Positions 1 to 8,835 of a stretch of 64,000 nucleotides of DNA are shown here, in pieces. Both the position numbers and the translations under genes were made by a program. The DNA comes from Oceanicella actignis (GTDB taxonomy: Bacteria > Pseudomonadota > Alphaproteobacteria > Rhodobacterales > Rhodobacteraceae). The notes beneath the pieces were generated by a model that saw only the letters and a program-made list of their open reading frames with translations, was not told the origin of the DNA and did not search any database. Each line of letters opens with the position of its first letter. Position 1 is the stretch's first letter. The stretch spans positions 328,524 to 392,523 of the forward strand of contig NZ_VNHJ01000003.1 in the NCBI RefSeq assembly GCF_008124525.1. Direction: 5' to 3'.

Positions 1-235
1 CCAGCTGCAGATAGCGCGCATAGGCGCGGACATAGCCGGCGACGAACCCCTTGTTCGGGATCACCGAGGGATCGCAGTTCTCGATCGCGTCGATATAGGC
101 GGCGCGGATGCGCAGATCGCGCTGCACGTCCAGCAGCGACTTGCCGAGCGACGCCCGGTGTCCCCGCAGTTCGTCTCCGAGTTTCACCTCGTAGGAATCG
201 AACCCCCGAAGCGTCGGAACCTCATGATCTGGCAT
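1..235 (-). CDS. RodZ-like helix-turn-helix protein, N-terminal part (cut by window edge)
   Basis: Only the first 78 residues are present; the rest lies left of the window. They form a cytoskeleton-RodZ type helix-turn-helix (HTH_25): a short lead, a helix with GDELRGHRASLGKSLLDVQR, then RIRAAYIDAIENCD and the family signature GFVAGYVRAYARYL. In this family the domain is followed by a membrane segment and a DUF4115 domain, which cannot be seen here. The start is the ATG at 233-235, which begins MPDHEVPTLRGFDSYE, a usual opening for Rhodobacterales members. Full-length RodZ proteins bind MreB; short-tailed alphaproteobacterial versions are less well characterised, so the exact role is not certain. 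Confidence 0.8.
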   Translation of the reverse strand, partial: MPDHEVPTLRGFDSYEVKLGDELRGHRASLGKSLLDVQRDLRIRAAYIDAIENCDPSVIPNKGFVAGYVRAYARYLQL

Positions 236-415
236 CGCTGGCCTGCTCGAAACACCTGCACCGGGGCGCGTTCTGGCGCCTTCTAGAGAGGAGCGCGCGG
301 CGACGCAACCGCCGCGGCTCCGCTCCGTTATACCCGAGCGAGGCGATTCGGGCAGCAAAGCCGGGGCGCGAGGCGGGTAAAACTTGTCGCAAACCCGATC
401 GCGCCCGGCGCCGTC

Positions 416-934
416 TCAGTAGATGTAGCGGATCTGGTCCGACCAGTAGCGCTCCAGCCGCCGCATCCCGGCCACGACCTGCCCCAGCGAATCGACCCCC
501 AGCTCGGCGTCCTGCAGAAGCTCGGCCGAATGGCGGGCGAACAGCTCGGCGACCACGTCGCGCACCTGCCGCCCCTTCGCCGTCAGGCGGATGCGGACCG
601 AGCGCCTGTCCACGGGGCTGCGCTCGTGATGCAGGTAGCCGCCCTCGACCAGCTTCTTGAGATTGTAGGAGACGTTCGACCCCTGATAGTAGCCGCGCGT
701 CTTGAGCTCGCCCGCCGTCACCTCGTCGTCGCCGATGTTGAACAGCAGCAGCGCCTGGACCGGGTTGATGTCGATGCGCCCCAGCCGTTCGAATTCGTCC
801 TTGACCACGTCCAGCAGCAGGCGATGGAGCCGCTCGACCATCGCCAGAAGTTCGATGTAGCGCAGACCGTGCTCTGATCCGGTCCCCGCCTGCGCCGCCG
901 GCGCGGCGCGCGCGGCTCGTGATGGAAAGCCCAT
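416..934 (-). CDS. MarR-family winged-helix regulator (LdtR-like)
   Basis: A 172-residue MarR-type regulator. The winged helix covers roughly the middle third: NPVQALLLFNIGDDEVTAGE, then a recognition region containing GYYQGSNVSYNLKKLVEGGY and a wing with DRRSVRIRLTAKG. The GSNVSYNLKKL segment resembles the alphaproteobacterial LdtR group, which controls L,D-transpeptidase and stress genes in Rhizobiales; that assignment is from memory of the family, not proven. I start at the ATG at 932-934 because a strong GAGGAGG sits just upstream. An in-frame ATG at 955 has no comparable site. It lies downstream of the PAS pseudokinase on the same strand, with a gap of about 110 bases, so it may share that transcript or have its own promoter. 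Confidence 0.82.
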   Translation of the reverse strand: MGFPSRAARAAPAAQAGTGSEHGLRYIELLAMVERLHRLLLDVVKDEFERLGRIDINPVQALLLFNIGDDEVTAGELKTRGYYQGSNVSYNLKKLVEGGYLHHERSPVDRRSVRIRLTAKGRQVRDVVAELFARHSAELLQDAELGVDSLGQVVAGMRRLERYWSDQIRYIY

Positions 935-1046
935 GCGTCGCCTCCTCGATGCCATCCTTGTCTCGCAGCATCGGCGTTCGAGGTTGCCATGCGGTTAACC
1001 GGCGCGAAGGCGGGACGCCCCCCAGGCCGCCGCTCGGCGCGGCCGC

Positions 1047-3404
1047 TCAGCCCGAGTCGGCGGGCGCTTCGGGGCGGCCGCCCGAGGGCAGCGAGACGAT
1101 TTCGGCGCGCGGCAGCGCGCAGCAGACGCGCGTGCGCCCGTCATCGGTCGAGACGTCGATGCGCGCGCCGCAGCTTTCGGCCAGACGCGAGGCGAGCTCG
1201 TGCGCAAGGCCGCGATCTTCGCCCCCGCCCGAAGCGGGCTCTTCGGTCCAGGCGCGGACGCCGTCCTGCGTCACGACGCAGCCAAGGCGAACCGCGCCGC
1301 CCGGGGCCGTGTTCTGGATGGCGGCGGTGGCCAGGCTCATCACGATGCGGCGCGAGCGCGCCGAGGCGCCGATCACCGCGGCCGCCGCGGGCTCGGCCGC
1401 CTCGGCGTCCAGCCTGACCCCGCGCGCGGCGGCGGCGCGCTCGGCGCGCGCGACCAGGGCGGCGAAGGCCGGCCCCCAGCGGCGCGCGCCCAGCTCGGCC
1501 TGCGCCGCCTCGCCCGAGATGTCGGGGGCCATGTCGCCCGCGCCAAGGATCACGGCCTCGACCTCGGCCGCGGCGCGCACCACCGCGTTGACGCAGCCGA
1601 TGGTGCGCTGGTCGAGCCCCCGCGCCGCCTGCGCGTCGTCCAGCAGCAGGCGGCTGGCGCCGATGATGGCCCCGAGCGGCCGGCGCAGGCGCTCGGACAG
1701 CTGCGAGATCAGCGCCGAGCGCACCTCGTCGGCGGCCTCGAGCGCCTCGTTGCGCTCGCGCAGCGCGGCGGCGACGCGCTCGGCGGCGGTGATGTCGGTG
1801 AAGGCCGTCAGGATCGATCCGTCGGGAAGGGGCGCGAAGCGCGCCTGCAGCGCGCGCCCGTCCTTCAGGTCGATGCGCTGGGCCCACGCGGTGCGGCTGT
1901 CCTCGCGCGCCATCATCTCGAGCAGACGATCCCACGGATCGGGCGCGCCGTCGGTCGGCGGGCGCGAAAGCTCGCGGCAGCGCGCGACCACGTCCGACAG
2001 CCGCGCGGGGGCGCCCTCGTCGCCCGGGCGGAAGCCCCAGACGCGGGCGAAGGCCGGATTGGCGAACTGCGCCGCGCCGCTCGGACCGAAGGCGGCCACG
2101 GCCTCGTCCAGGCGGTCCATCGTCGCGCGGCGGCGCTTGACTTCGGTCAGATACTTGCGCTCGAGCCGTGCGGTCTCGGTCACGTCCTCGAACAGGAAGG
2201 CGACCGCGCCCTGCGGATGCGGGCGGGCGACCACGCGGATCGCGCGCTCGCCGGGCAGGTTCCACATCTCGGCATAGTCGGCGGCGGCGGGGTCGTCGAA
2301 CAGCGACATGAGCTCGCGCCGCCACGAGGCGAAATCGGCCTGGTCGGGCAGCGCGCGGCTTTCGCGCAGGCGGACCAGCACGTCGGACAGGCCGGGGCGC
2401 GAGGCGAGCCAGGCGGGATCGAGCCCCATCAGATCGGCGAAGGCGGGGTTGAACAGCCCCAGCCGGCGCTCGGCGTCGAAGATCGCAAGCCCCACGGAAA
2501 GGTTCGCGAAGGCGCCGGTCAGCGTCTCGACGAAGCGGCGCAACGAGGCTTCGGCGTCCACGATCGGCGCCGCGTCGATGCCGTAGCCCAGCTCGGACCC
2601 GTCGGGCTGCGGCGCCAGCCGCACGTCGAACCAGCGCCGGCGCCCGGTGGCGGGCTCGAAGGCGCTGCGCCGGCCCTCGGCGCGGAAGGCGCCCTGCCCC
2701 TCGGCGCGCGGATCGCCGCTGCGCAGCTCGCGCAGCGCCCCGACCTGCGCCCCGTCTTTCGCCCCGTCCTGAGTCCCGTCCTGCGCCCCGGCAAGCGCGC
2801 GATAGGGCGCATTGGCCCAGATCAGCCGCCCCTCGGCGTCGCGCCGCCACATCAGGATCGGCGCGCCGTCGATGATCGCGGCAAGGCGGTCGCGCTCTTC
2901 GCGCAGGGCGCGCGCCTCGCGCCGCAGCGCGATCAGCTCGCGCGCCGCGCCCTCGGCGCCGCGCAGGGTCAGATAGGCCCCCGCCCCGGCCGTCAGCCCG
3001 GCCAGCTCCCACAGGCGCCCGGCCTCGTCCTGAAGCATCTGCCGGAAGGCGACTCCGCCCTCCTCGAGCGCGTCCAGCGCCCGTTCGAGCGGGCGGGCGT
3101 TCTCGGGATCGGCGGGCGAGAGCCCGGCGAACAGCGCCCGCGCCGGCGCCGACCGCCGCAGGCCCAGCCGCCCGCGCCAGCCCAGCCGCGCCCGCGCCGC
3201 CGCGTCGAGCGCCCGCGCCCGGCCGTCGCGCAGGCGAAACGTCGCGGCGCCTTCGGCCGCGGCCTTCGCCAGCGCCGGCGGAACCCTTCGCCGGACCCTT
3301 CGCGCGCGCCCGAGGGCGACAAGCAGGCTCGCGGCCGCCGCCGCGGCTGCCAGCGCCCAGGGCCAGGGCGCGGCGAAGGCCTCGCTCGGGAACGACGAGA
3401 TCAT
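1047..3404 (-). CDS. Multi-PAS membrane-anchored sensor pseudokinase, DivL-like
   Basis: A 785-residue protein with one N-terminal membrane segment (about 12-32), then three PAS-like units (starts at LAAIIDGAPILMWRRDAEGR, LSVGLAIFDAERRLGLFNPA and AVAAFGPSGAAQFANPAFAR), then a HisKA-like helix and an ATPase-like tail. The phospho-acceptor box reads SERLRRPLGAIIG where active kinases have SHELRTPL, so His is replaced by Glu. The N-box Asn is also missing (LATAAIQNTAPGG). DivL of Caulobacter has Tyr at the same place and acts as a pseudokinase that tunes CckA-CtrA. The layout and the CtrA-type box upstream make a DivL relative the best guess. Orthology is inferred, and an unrelated degenerate kinase is possible. 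It follows regB on the same strand. Confidence 0.7.
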   Translation of the reverse strand: MISSFPSEAFAAPWPWALAAAAAAASLLVALGRARRVRRRVPPALAKAAAEGAATFRLRDGRARALDAAARARLGWRGRLGLRRSAPARALFAGLSPADPENARPLERALDALEEGGVAFRQMLQDEAGRLWELAGLTAGAGAYLTLRGAEGAARELIALRREARALREERDRLAAIIDGAPILMWRRDAEGRLIWANAPYRALAGAQDGTQDGAKDGAQVGALRELRSGDPRAEGQGAFRAEGRRSAFEPATGRRRWFDVRLAPQPDGSELGYGIDAAPIVDAEASLRRFVETLTGAFANLSVGLAIFDAERRLGLFNPAFADLMGLDPAWLASRPGLSDVLVRLRESRALPDQADFASWRRELMSLFDDPAAADYAEMWNLPGERAIRVVARPHPQGAVAFLFEDVTETARLERKYLTEVKRRRATMDRLDEAVAAFGPSGAAQFANPAFARVWGFRPGDEGAPARLSDVVARCRELSRPPTDGAPDPWDRLLEMMAREDSRTAWAQRIDLKDGRALQARFAPLPDGSILTAFTDITAAERVAAALRERNEALEAADEVRSALISQLSERLRRPLGAIIGASRLLLDDAQAARGLDQRTIGCVNAVVRAAAEVEAVILGAGDMAPDISGEAAQAELGARRWGPAFAALVARAERAAAARGVRLDAEAAEPAAAAVIGASARSRRIVMSLATAAIQNTAPGGAVRLGCVVTQDGVRAWTEEPASGGGEDRGLAHELASRLAESCGARIDVSTDDGRTRVCCALPRAEIVSLPSGGRPEAPADSG

Positions 3405-3502
3405 GACAAGTCCGACCGTCTGGCCGCGCGCATGCGCGCCTCCTTCTGCTCGTCCGCGGCGGGGCGGCGACGTTCACTCAACCTACAGGAATGTTGATCG
3501 TG

Positions 3503-3518
3503 GTTAAATATTGTTTAA
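3503..3518 (-). promoter_or_regulatory. CtrA-type binding box
   Basis: Read on the minus strand, the site is TTAA, seven bases, TTAAC, which matches the full CtrA consensus TTAA-N7-TTAA(C). It sits in an unusually AT-rich patch, overlaps the stop codon of regB and lies about 100 bases upstream of the pseudokinase start. The position fits promoter control of the pseudokinase gene apart from regB. The match is seen in the sequence; binding is inferred. Confidence 0.5.
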
Positions 3519-4985
3519 GCCGAAACGCGGATTGTCCTCGGCGCGGCCGCGCGCCGCCTCGAGCGCCGCGCGCCGCCAGGTCGCCGTGACCACCGCGCCC
3601 GTCGGGCGCCCGCGCTCGGGATCGGCCGGGGCCTGGGCGCGCGCTTCGGCGTCTGCGGCGTCGGCGAAATGGATGCGCGCGCCCGTGCGCTCGAGCAGCG
3701 TCTTGGCGATGAACAGCCCCAGCCCCATGCCCTCGTATCCCGCGCGCCCGGCCGGCGCCGCCGCGGGCCTGGCGCGCCGCCGCACATAGGGATCGCCCAG
3801 CCGCCCCAGCAGCTCGGGGCCATAGCCCGGCCCGTCGTCGCCCACGGCGATGCGCAGGGTCTCTTCGTCCCAGTCGACGTCGATCCAGACCGTCGAGGCG
3901 GCGAAATCCACCGCGTTCTGCACAAGGTTGCGCAAGCCGTGGATCAGTTCGGGGCGGCGGCGCACCAGCGGCTGCGCGGGGTCCTGCCCCTGGCCGGCGG
4001 GGCGGCCGCGCAGGCGCAGGACCAGCCGCTTGCCGCGATCGGCATGCGGGGCGGCGGCCTCTTCGATCACGGCCGAGACGGGGGCCGAACGGATGTGGGT
4101 GTCGTCCTTGCCGCCGCGGGCCAGCTCGCGCAGGATCTGACGGCAGCGCTCGGCCTGATCGCGGATCAGCTCGGCGTCCTCGCGCAGATCGGGGCGGTCG
4201 TCGAGCTCGCGCGCAAGCTCGCTGGCGGCAAGCTTGATGGTCGCCAGCGGGGTTCCCAGCTCGTGCGCGGCGGCGGCGGCGAGGCCGCCGATGGCGGTCA
4301 GGCGCTGCTCGCGCGAGAGGGCCTCCTGCGTTGCGCTCAGCGCCAGGGACATGGCGAAGTTCTCGGCCGTGACGCGGCGCGCATAGGCGGCCAGGAACGC
4401 CATCGCCACGATCAGCGCGACCCACGAGCCGGCGACGATCAGCGGCGGCGACTGCAGCGTCGCGCCGTCGGCCAGGCGCAGCGGCCGCGCCCCCAGCGCC
4501 AGCAGCGTGACCAGCCCCGCCGCGAAGGCGCCCAGCAGAATCGTCGAGGCCAGCGTCAGCGCGGTGGCCGAGATCACCACCGGCGCGAGGATCAGCACCG
4601 CGAACGGATTGCTCAGCCCCCCGGTCAGCATCAGCAGCGCGCCCAGCTGCGCCAGGTCGAACAGCAGGAACAGCAGCGTCTCGCGCTCGGTCAGGCGCTT
4701 GTTGCGCGGGTGCACCGCCTGCGCGACGATGTTGACGCAGGCCGAGGCCGCGATCAGCGCCGCGCAGGCGCCGATCGGCAGCTGCACCCCAAGCCAGAGA
4801 TCGGCGACCAGGACCGCCGCCGCCTGCCCCAGAGCCGCCATCCAGCGCAGGGCGACGAGCGTGCGCAGCCGCACCCAGTCGCCGCGCGCGGCCGCAAGGG
4901 CCAGAAGGCCGCCGCCGTCGCTCGGAGCGTCGGCTGGCGCGGCGGCCGGGGCGGCCGATGCGGCGGAGGAGGGTTCGGCATGCAT
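3504..4985 (-). CDS. regB: RegB/PrrB redox sensor histidine kinase
   Basis: Membrane sensor kinase of 493 residues that controls energy, carbon and photosynthesis genes through RegA in response to quinone-pool redox state. Residues about 40-205 hold the membrane segments and include GGLSNPF (122-128), the ubiquinone-binding heptapeptide of the family. The H-box AAAHELGTPLATIKL places the phospho-accepting His at 241. The redox-active Cys of the dimer interface is kept at 281 (QAERCRQIL). The C-terminal ATPase domain has NLVQNAVDFA and GDDGPGYG, with a long Ala/Arg insert in the lid. The partner genes senC and regA run divergently across an 800-base gap, the classic arrangement. The short Ala/Pro-rich N-terminus before the first membrane helix is not conserved. 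Confidence 0.96.
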   Translation of the reverse strand: MHAEPSSAASAAPAAAPADAPSDGGGLLALAAARGDWVRLRTLVALRWMAALGQAAAVLVADLWLGVQLPIGACAALIAASACVNIVAQAVHPRNKRLTERETLLFLLFDLAQLGALLMLTGGLSNPFAVLILAPVVISATALTLASTILLGAFAAGLVTLLALGARPLRLADGATLQSPPLIVAGSWVALIVAMAFLAAYARRVTAENFAMSLALSATQEALSREQRLTAIGGLAAAAAHELGTPLATIKLAASELARELDDRPDLREDAELIRDQAERCRQILRELARGGKDDTHIRSAPVSAVIEEAAAPHADRGKRLVLRLRGRPAGQGQDPAQPLVRRRPELIHGLRNLVQNAVDFAASTVWIDVDWDEETLRIAVGDDGPGYGPELLGRLGDPYVRRRARPAAAPAGRAGYEGMGLGLFIAKTLLERTGARIHFADAADAEARAQAPADPERGRPTGAVVTATWRRAALEAARGRAEDNPRFGLNNI

Positions 4986-5789
4986 CCCGTTGACTTAGCA
5001 TCGCGGCGCCGGGCGCGAAAGACGAACCGCCCGACCGGCGCCGCGCGAAACCCGCCGCTTCGGCCAGCGCCGCGCGACGCGCCGTCGGCGCGCCCGGGCC
5101 GCGCGGGCAGGCTTGACCGCCGCCCCCTGCGCCATGTCGTGGGACAGGGCGCGGCCGCGAGTTCGAGGCGGCCGCATTCGCCGGCAGCGGGGCTTTCCCC
5201 GCGCGGACGGCGCCGATGGAGCGGGCGCCGGGCGGATCGTCCGCACGAGCCCGCGCGCAAGCCATGGGGCGAGGACTTGCGCTGTTGCGCCGTTGCGGGT
5301 TGCGAACAGCCCCTGCGCAGGGGCCTTGCACGCGCGAGAACGAGCCGGTCCGCCGGCCCGACGCGGAGAGCCCGCGCGCATGAGCCATGCGCCCCGCATT
5401 CGCCGCGCCTCGATCGGCGGTCCGAGCGCCCGCCGCCGCGTGCGGCGGCCCATGCGCCCGCGCCATGCCCGATTCGGGCCCTCGGGCGCGCCCTCGCATC
5501 CGGCCAATCGCGCTCCTGCCCGGCGCCGCGCGCTCGGCGCCTGCGCGCCGGAGGACGGGAAGCGACGTCGGCGCCCGGCCCTGCCAGATCGCGGCGCCCA
5601 TGGGCCCGCCCCGCAGCCGCCGCGGGCGCCCTCGCCAAGCTTCGCGCCGACGGCGCTTCGAGTCGGCGGCGCGGCGCGGGGTCGCGGCCGAGGGTCGCGG
5701 GGGCTGGCGCGGCGGGCGCGCGGGCGCCATATCTGCGGCGCAAGGCCCGCGCAGCCCGCGGGCGCGCAGGAAAGTTCAGGAGTTCCGCC
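4986..5789. other. Long intergenic region between regB and senC
   Basis: About 800 bases separate the divergent starts. All long frames here run unbroken into neighbouring genes in the wrong frame, and their translations are Arg/Pro/Ala/Gly-rich without recognisable domains. I see no RNA gene, clear promoter or repeat. It should contain the divergent regB and senC-regA promoters. Confidence 0.6.
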
Positions 5790-6428
5790 ATGTCCCGCCG
5801 CCACGCCGCCATCATCGCCGCCGCCGCCGTCGCGCTGGGGCTGGGCGCGGGCGCGTGGTTCGCCTTCGGCTCGCGCGGCGACGATCCCTTCGCCCAGTGC
5901 CGAACCACGCGGGTCGCCGCCGGCGGCGCCGCCATCGGCGGTCCGTTCGAGCTGATCGATTCGCACGGCCGCACCGTCACCGACGCCCAGATCATCGACC
6001 GGCCGACGCTGATCTATTTCGGCTACACCTACTGCCCCGACGTGTGCCCCGTGGACACGGTGCGCAACGCCGACGCGCTCGACATCCTCGCCGAGCGGGG
6101 CGTGGACGCGAAGCTGGTCTTCATCACCATCGATCCCCAGCGCGACGATCCCGAGACCGTCGGCGCCTTCGCCGCCAACATCCATCCGCGCATGATCGGC
6201 CTGACCGGGTCGCCCGAGCAGATCGACGCCGCGCGCAAGGCCTACCGCGTCTATGCCGCGCGGGCGGGCGACGATCCCGAGGACTACCTCATGGATCACT
6301 CGACCTTCACCTATCTGATGGCGCCCGGCGTGGGCTTTCTGGACGTGTTCCGCCGCGACGCGACCCCCGAGCAGATCGCCGACGCCGTCGCCTGCTTCGC
6401 CGAGCGCCTGCCCGGCGCGGGCGGCTGA
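5790..6428 (+). CDS. senC: SenC/PrrC, Sco-family copper chaperone
   Basis: A 212-residue membrane-anchored thioredoxin-like protein of the SCO1/SenC family, which delivers copper to the CuA/CuB centres of cytochrome oxidases and links respiration to RegB. A single N-terminal helix (about 7-25) anchors a periplasmic domain. The copper-binding CPDVC is at Cys82 and Cys86 (GYTYCPDVCP), and the third ligand, His170, is in LMDHSTFTYL. Length is normal for the family. The start ATG follows CAGGAG at the proper distance. It is the first gene of a senC-regA unit; regA begins about 115 bases downstream. Confidence 0.95.
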   Translation: MSRRHAAIIAAAAVALGLGAGAWFAFGSRGDDPFAQCRTTRVAAGGAAIGGPFELIDSHGRTVTDAQIIDRPTLIYFGYTYCPDVCPVDTVRNADALDILAERGVDAKLVFITIDPQRDDPETVGAFAANIHPRMIGLTGSPEQIDAARKAYRVYAARAGDDPEDYLMDHSTFTYLMAPGVGFLDVFRRDATPEQIADAVACFAERLPGAGG

Positions 6429-6543
6429 TCCCCTCGCCCGGGCGGGGCTTGGGCCGCGCAAGATCCCGCCCCGGCGTTTGACTTGCGCGCGCGAGGCCTT
6501 AAAACCCATTCGCAACGCGTAATATCAAATGGCGGAGAGCGCG

Positions 6544-7110
6544 ATGAGCGAAGCGACGGCCGATGCCTCGGGCAAAGCGCCCGGCGAGGACCGCAGCCTG
6601 CTGGTGCTGGACGATGACGAAGCCTTCCGCCGCCGGCTGGCGCGGGCGATGGAGCGGCGCGGCTTCGTTCCCGTGATGGCCGAGAGCGTGGCCGAGGGGC
6701 TGGAGATCGTGCGCGCCGCGCCGCCCGCCTTCGCCGTGGTCGATCTGCGGCTCGAGGACGGCAACGGCCTTGACGTGGTCGAGGCCCTGCGCGCCGCCCG
6801 GCCCGACAGCCGAATCATCGTCCTGACCGGCTACGGCGCCATCGCGACGGCGGTGGCGGCGGTGAAGATCGGCGCCACCGACTACCTGTCCAAGCCCGCC
6901 GACGCCGACGACATCGAGGCGGCGCTGATGGCCGAGCCGAACGCCAAGCCCGCGCCGCCCGAGAATCCCATGTCGGCCGACCGCGTGCGCTGGGAGCACA
7001 TCCAGCGCGTCTTCGAGCTGTGCGACCGCAACGTCTCGGAAACCGCGCGGCGGCTGAACATGCACCGGCGCACGCTGCAGCGCATCCTGGCCAAGCGCTC
7101 GCCGCGCTGA
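6544..7110 (+). CDS. regA: RegA/PrrA/ActR response regulator
   Basis: A 188-residue two-domain regulator, the partner of RegB. The receiver domain has the acidic pocket LDDDEA (about 22-27), the phospho-acceptor Asp67 (VVDLRLEDGNGLDVVEAL) and the switch Thr and Lys (VLTGYGAIATA, YLSKPADADD). A proline-rich linker ending PPENPMSADRVRW leads to a Fis-type helix-turn-helix, CDRNVSETARRLNMHRRTLQ, one of the most conserved segments in alphaproteobacteria. I start at the second ATG because GGAGAG lies 5 bases upstream of it and the result matches the family's length; an ATG at 6529 would add five residues and has no ribosome-binding site. Confidence 0.96.
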   Translation: MSEATADASGKAPGEDRSLLVLDDDEAFRRRLARAMERRGFVPVMAESVAEGLEIVRAAPPAFAVVDLRLEDGNGLDVVEALRAARPDSRIIVLTGYGAIATAVAAVKIGATDYLSKPADADDIEAALMAEPNAKPAPPENPMSADRVRWEHIQRVFELCDRNVSETARRLNMHRRTLQRILAKRSPR

Positions 7111-7507
7111 AGGCGGCGGCGCGCCCCTCGCGCCCCGCGCAGGTCCGGGATCGGCGCCCGGATCCGCCCGCGAATGGGCGGCGGTCGGCTCAAGCCGCGC
7201 GCGCCGGGGCGCTTGAGCGTGGCATGACCGGGCGCGCGCCCGCCCGCGCGCCGCGCCGCGCCGCCGCCCGCCCGGCAAGATCCGCCCACCATGATGCGCC
7301 CGCCGGGCTGCGCTCCCGATTTGCGCCCCGGATCCTGGCCCGGCCCGGCCGGGGGCTGCGCCGCCGCCCGGATCGGGCCGAGCGTCCGGCCGCGGCGCCG
7401 AGGGCGGCCGCTTGGCCGGCGCAAGGCGCGGCCGGCGCCGGGCCAGGCCGTCACGGCCGCCAAGCCGCGCCTCGCGCCGTCAGGCGGCGGCGGGGCCGAA
7501 GGGGGCG
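7111..7507. other. Convergent intergenic region, regA and aldolase
   Basis: About 400 bases between the ends of two convergent genes. I see only GC-rich sequence with short inverted stretches; no gene, RNA or clean terminator with a T run is evident. Confidence 0.5.
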
Positions 7508-8161
7508 TCAGTCTTCGCGCAGGCCGTAGCCGGCGAATCGCGCGCGCACCTCGGCCATCTGCGCCGCGCTCAGCACCGCGGGCGTTCCGATCTGCATCGC
7601 CGCCCAGGTCTGGCGCGCAAGCGTCTCGAGCTCGACCGCGCGCCATTCGGCCTTGGCCAGCGTCTCGCCCAGCACGATCACGCCGTGATTGGCCAGAAGG
7701 CAGGCCGTGCGTCCCTCGAGCGCGCGCAGCGCCGCTTGCGACAGCGCCTCGCCCCCGAATACCGCGTAGCCGGCGCAGCGCACGTCGTCTCCGCCGAAGG
7801 CCGCGACCATGTAGTGCGCGGCCGGGATCGCCATGCGGCACATGGCGAAGGCCGTGGCGTAGGTCGGGTGCAGATGCGCCACGGCGCCGATCTCGGGGCG
7901 CGCGCGCAGAATGTCGCGATGGATGCGCCACTCGCTCGAGGGCGGCAGCGGCCCTTGCCAGGCGGGCGGCCCCTCGAGGGCGGTCGAGGCCAGGCTCTCG
8001 GCGGTCATGGCGGCGTAGGGGGTGGCCGAGGGGGTGACGATCATCCGCCCCTCGAAACGCGCCGAGACGTTGCCCGACGTGCCCTGATTGAGGCCCGACG
8101 CCTCGAAGCGCAGGCACATGGCGATGATCTCTTCGCGCAGCCGTCTTTCTTCGTCGGTCAA
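7508..8161 (-). CDS. Class II aldolase/adducin-family sugar-phosphate aldolase or decarboxylase
   Basis: A 217-residue zinc enzyme of the fuculose-phosphate aldolase fold. The N-terminal part has the phosphate-binding NQGTSGNVSARF (25-36) and VTPSATPY. The catalytic acid is Glu77 (SSEWRIH). Zinc ligands are His96 and His98 (AHLHPTYA) and His159 (LLANHGVIVLG). Members cleave L-fuculose-1-phosphate or related tetronate/uronate phosphates; the substrate cannot be told from sequence, and no sugar kinase or transporter is nearby to help. It stands alone between regA and the tungstate genes. The start ATG at 8159-8161 is preceded by GGAGCAGAGCTTG, a modest ribosome-binding site. Confidence 0.88.
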   Translation of the reverse strand: MTDEERRLREEIIAMCLRFEASGLNQGTSGNVSARFEGRMIVTPSATPYAAMTAESLASTALEGPPAWQGPLPPSSEWRIHRDILRARPEIGAVAHLHPTYATAFAMCRMAIPAAHYMVAAFGGDDVRCAGYAVFGGEALSQAALRALEGRTACLLANHGVIVLGETLAKAEWRAVELETLARQTWAAMQIGTPAVLSAAQMAEVRARFAGYGLRED

Positions 8162-8835
8162 GCTCTGCTCCGTGCGTCATGCCCCGGCCGATCCGCGGGC
8201 GGCCGAACAGATGTGCCCGTTCGGCGCGCGCGCCTCAAGCCCGCGCAAGGCGCAAGGGCGGCGCGCATCCGCCCGTCCGCCCTTGCGCCGCGCGATGGAA
8301 CGACGGGACGGCGGCGCGATGCGGCGCCGGCGCGCCAGCAGGACGGGCGCAGGTCCGGGCGGGGCGGCGCGGGCGCCCGCAACGGGCGACGCGACGCCGC
8401 GCGGCGGGGGCCGTCGCGCCGCCGCGATCGCCGACGGCGCGGCGATCGCGTCGCGCCCGCTCGGCCAAGCTTCGAGGGGGAGCGTCGAACGACCCGCCGC
8501 GGCCGCGAGCCCCGCCCATGCGACGGGGCTTGCGATCACCCTAGCCGGACGCGCCCGCGCGCGGCGAGCGGAGGGCGCTGCGTGCGGCGCTGGCACGGCT
8601 TGCGATTCGCCCCATCTTACCGAGCCCGCGCGGCGCGTCAGGCGCGCCGTTGGCGGGATGTTCGGGCGCGACCCCGAGGGACGGCCGGACGGGGGCGCCG
8701 GCGCCTCGCCGCGTGGTCGCCCTTGCGCGCGGCCCGGCGCCCCGCCTTCCGGCTGGTGAAAGCCCGCCCCCTTGCGCGGCGCGGCGATCCGCGCGAAGTC
8801 TGGGCGCGGCGAAACCGCCGAGGAAACGGACCCGG
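8162..8835. other. Intergenic region upstream of tupB
   Basis: About 670 bases between a leftward aldolase gene and the rightward tungstate operon, so it should hold two promoters. Composition is extremely GC-rich. I looked for a molybdenum/tungsten-cofactor riboswitch fold before tupB and could not support one by eye. No gene is recognisable. Confidence 0.5.

Noticed and set aside
8162..8835. Molybdenum/tungsten-cofactor or cobalamin riboswitch before tupB
   Set aside because: No consensus core could be fitted by eye; only generic GC-rich stems are present.
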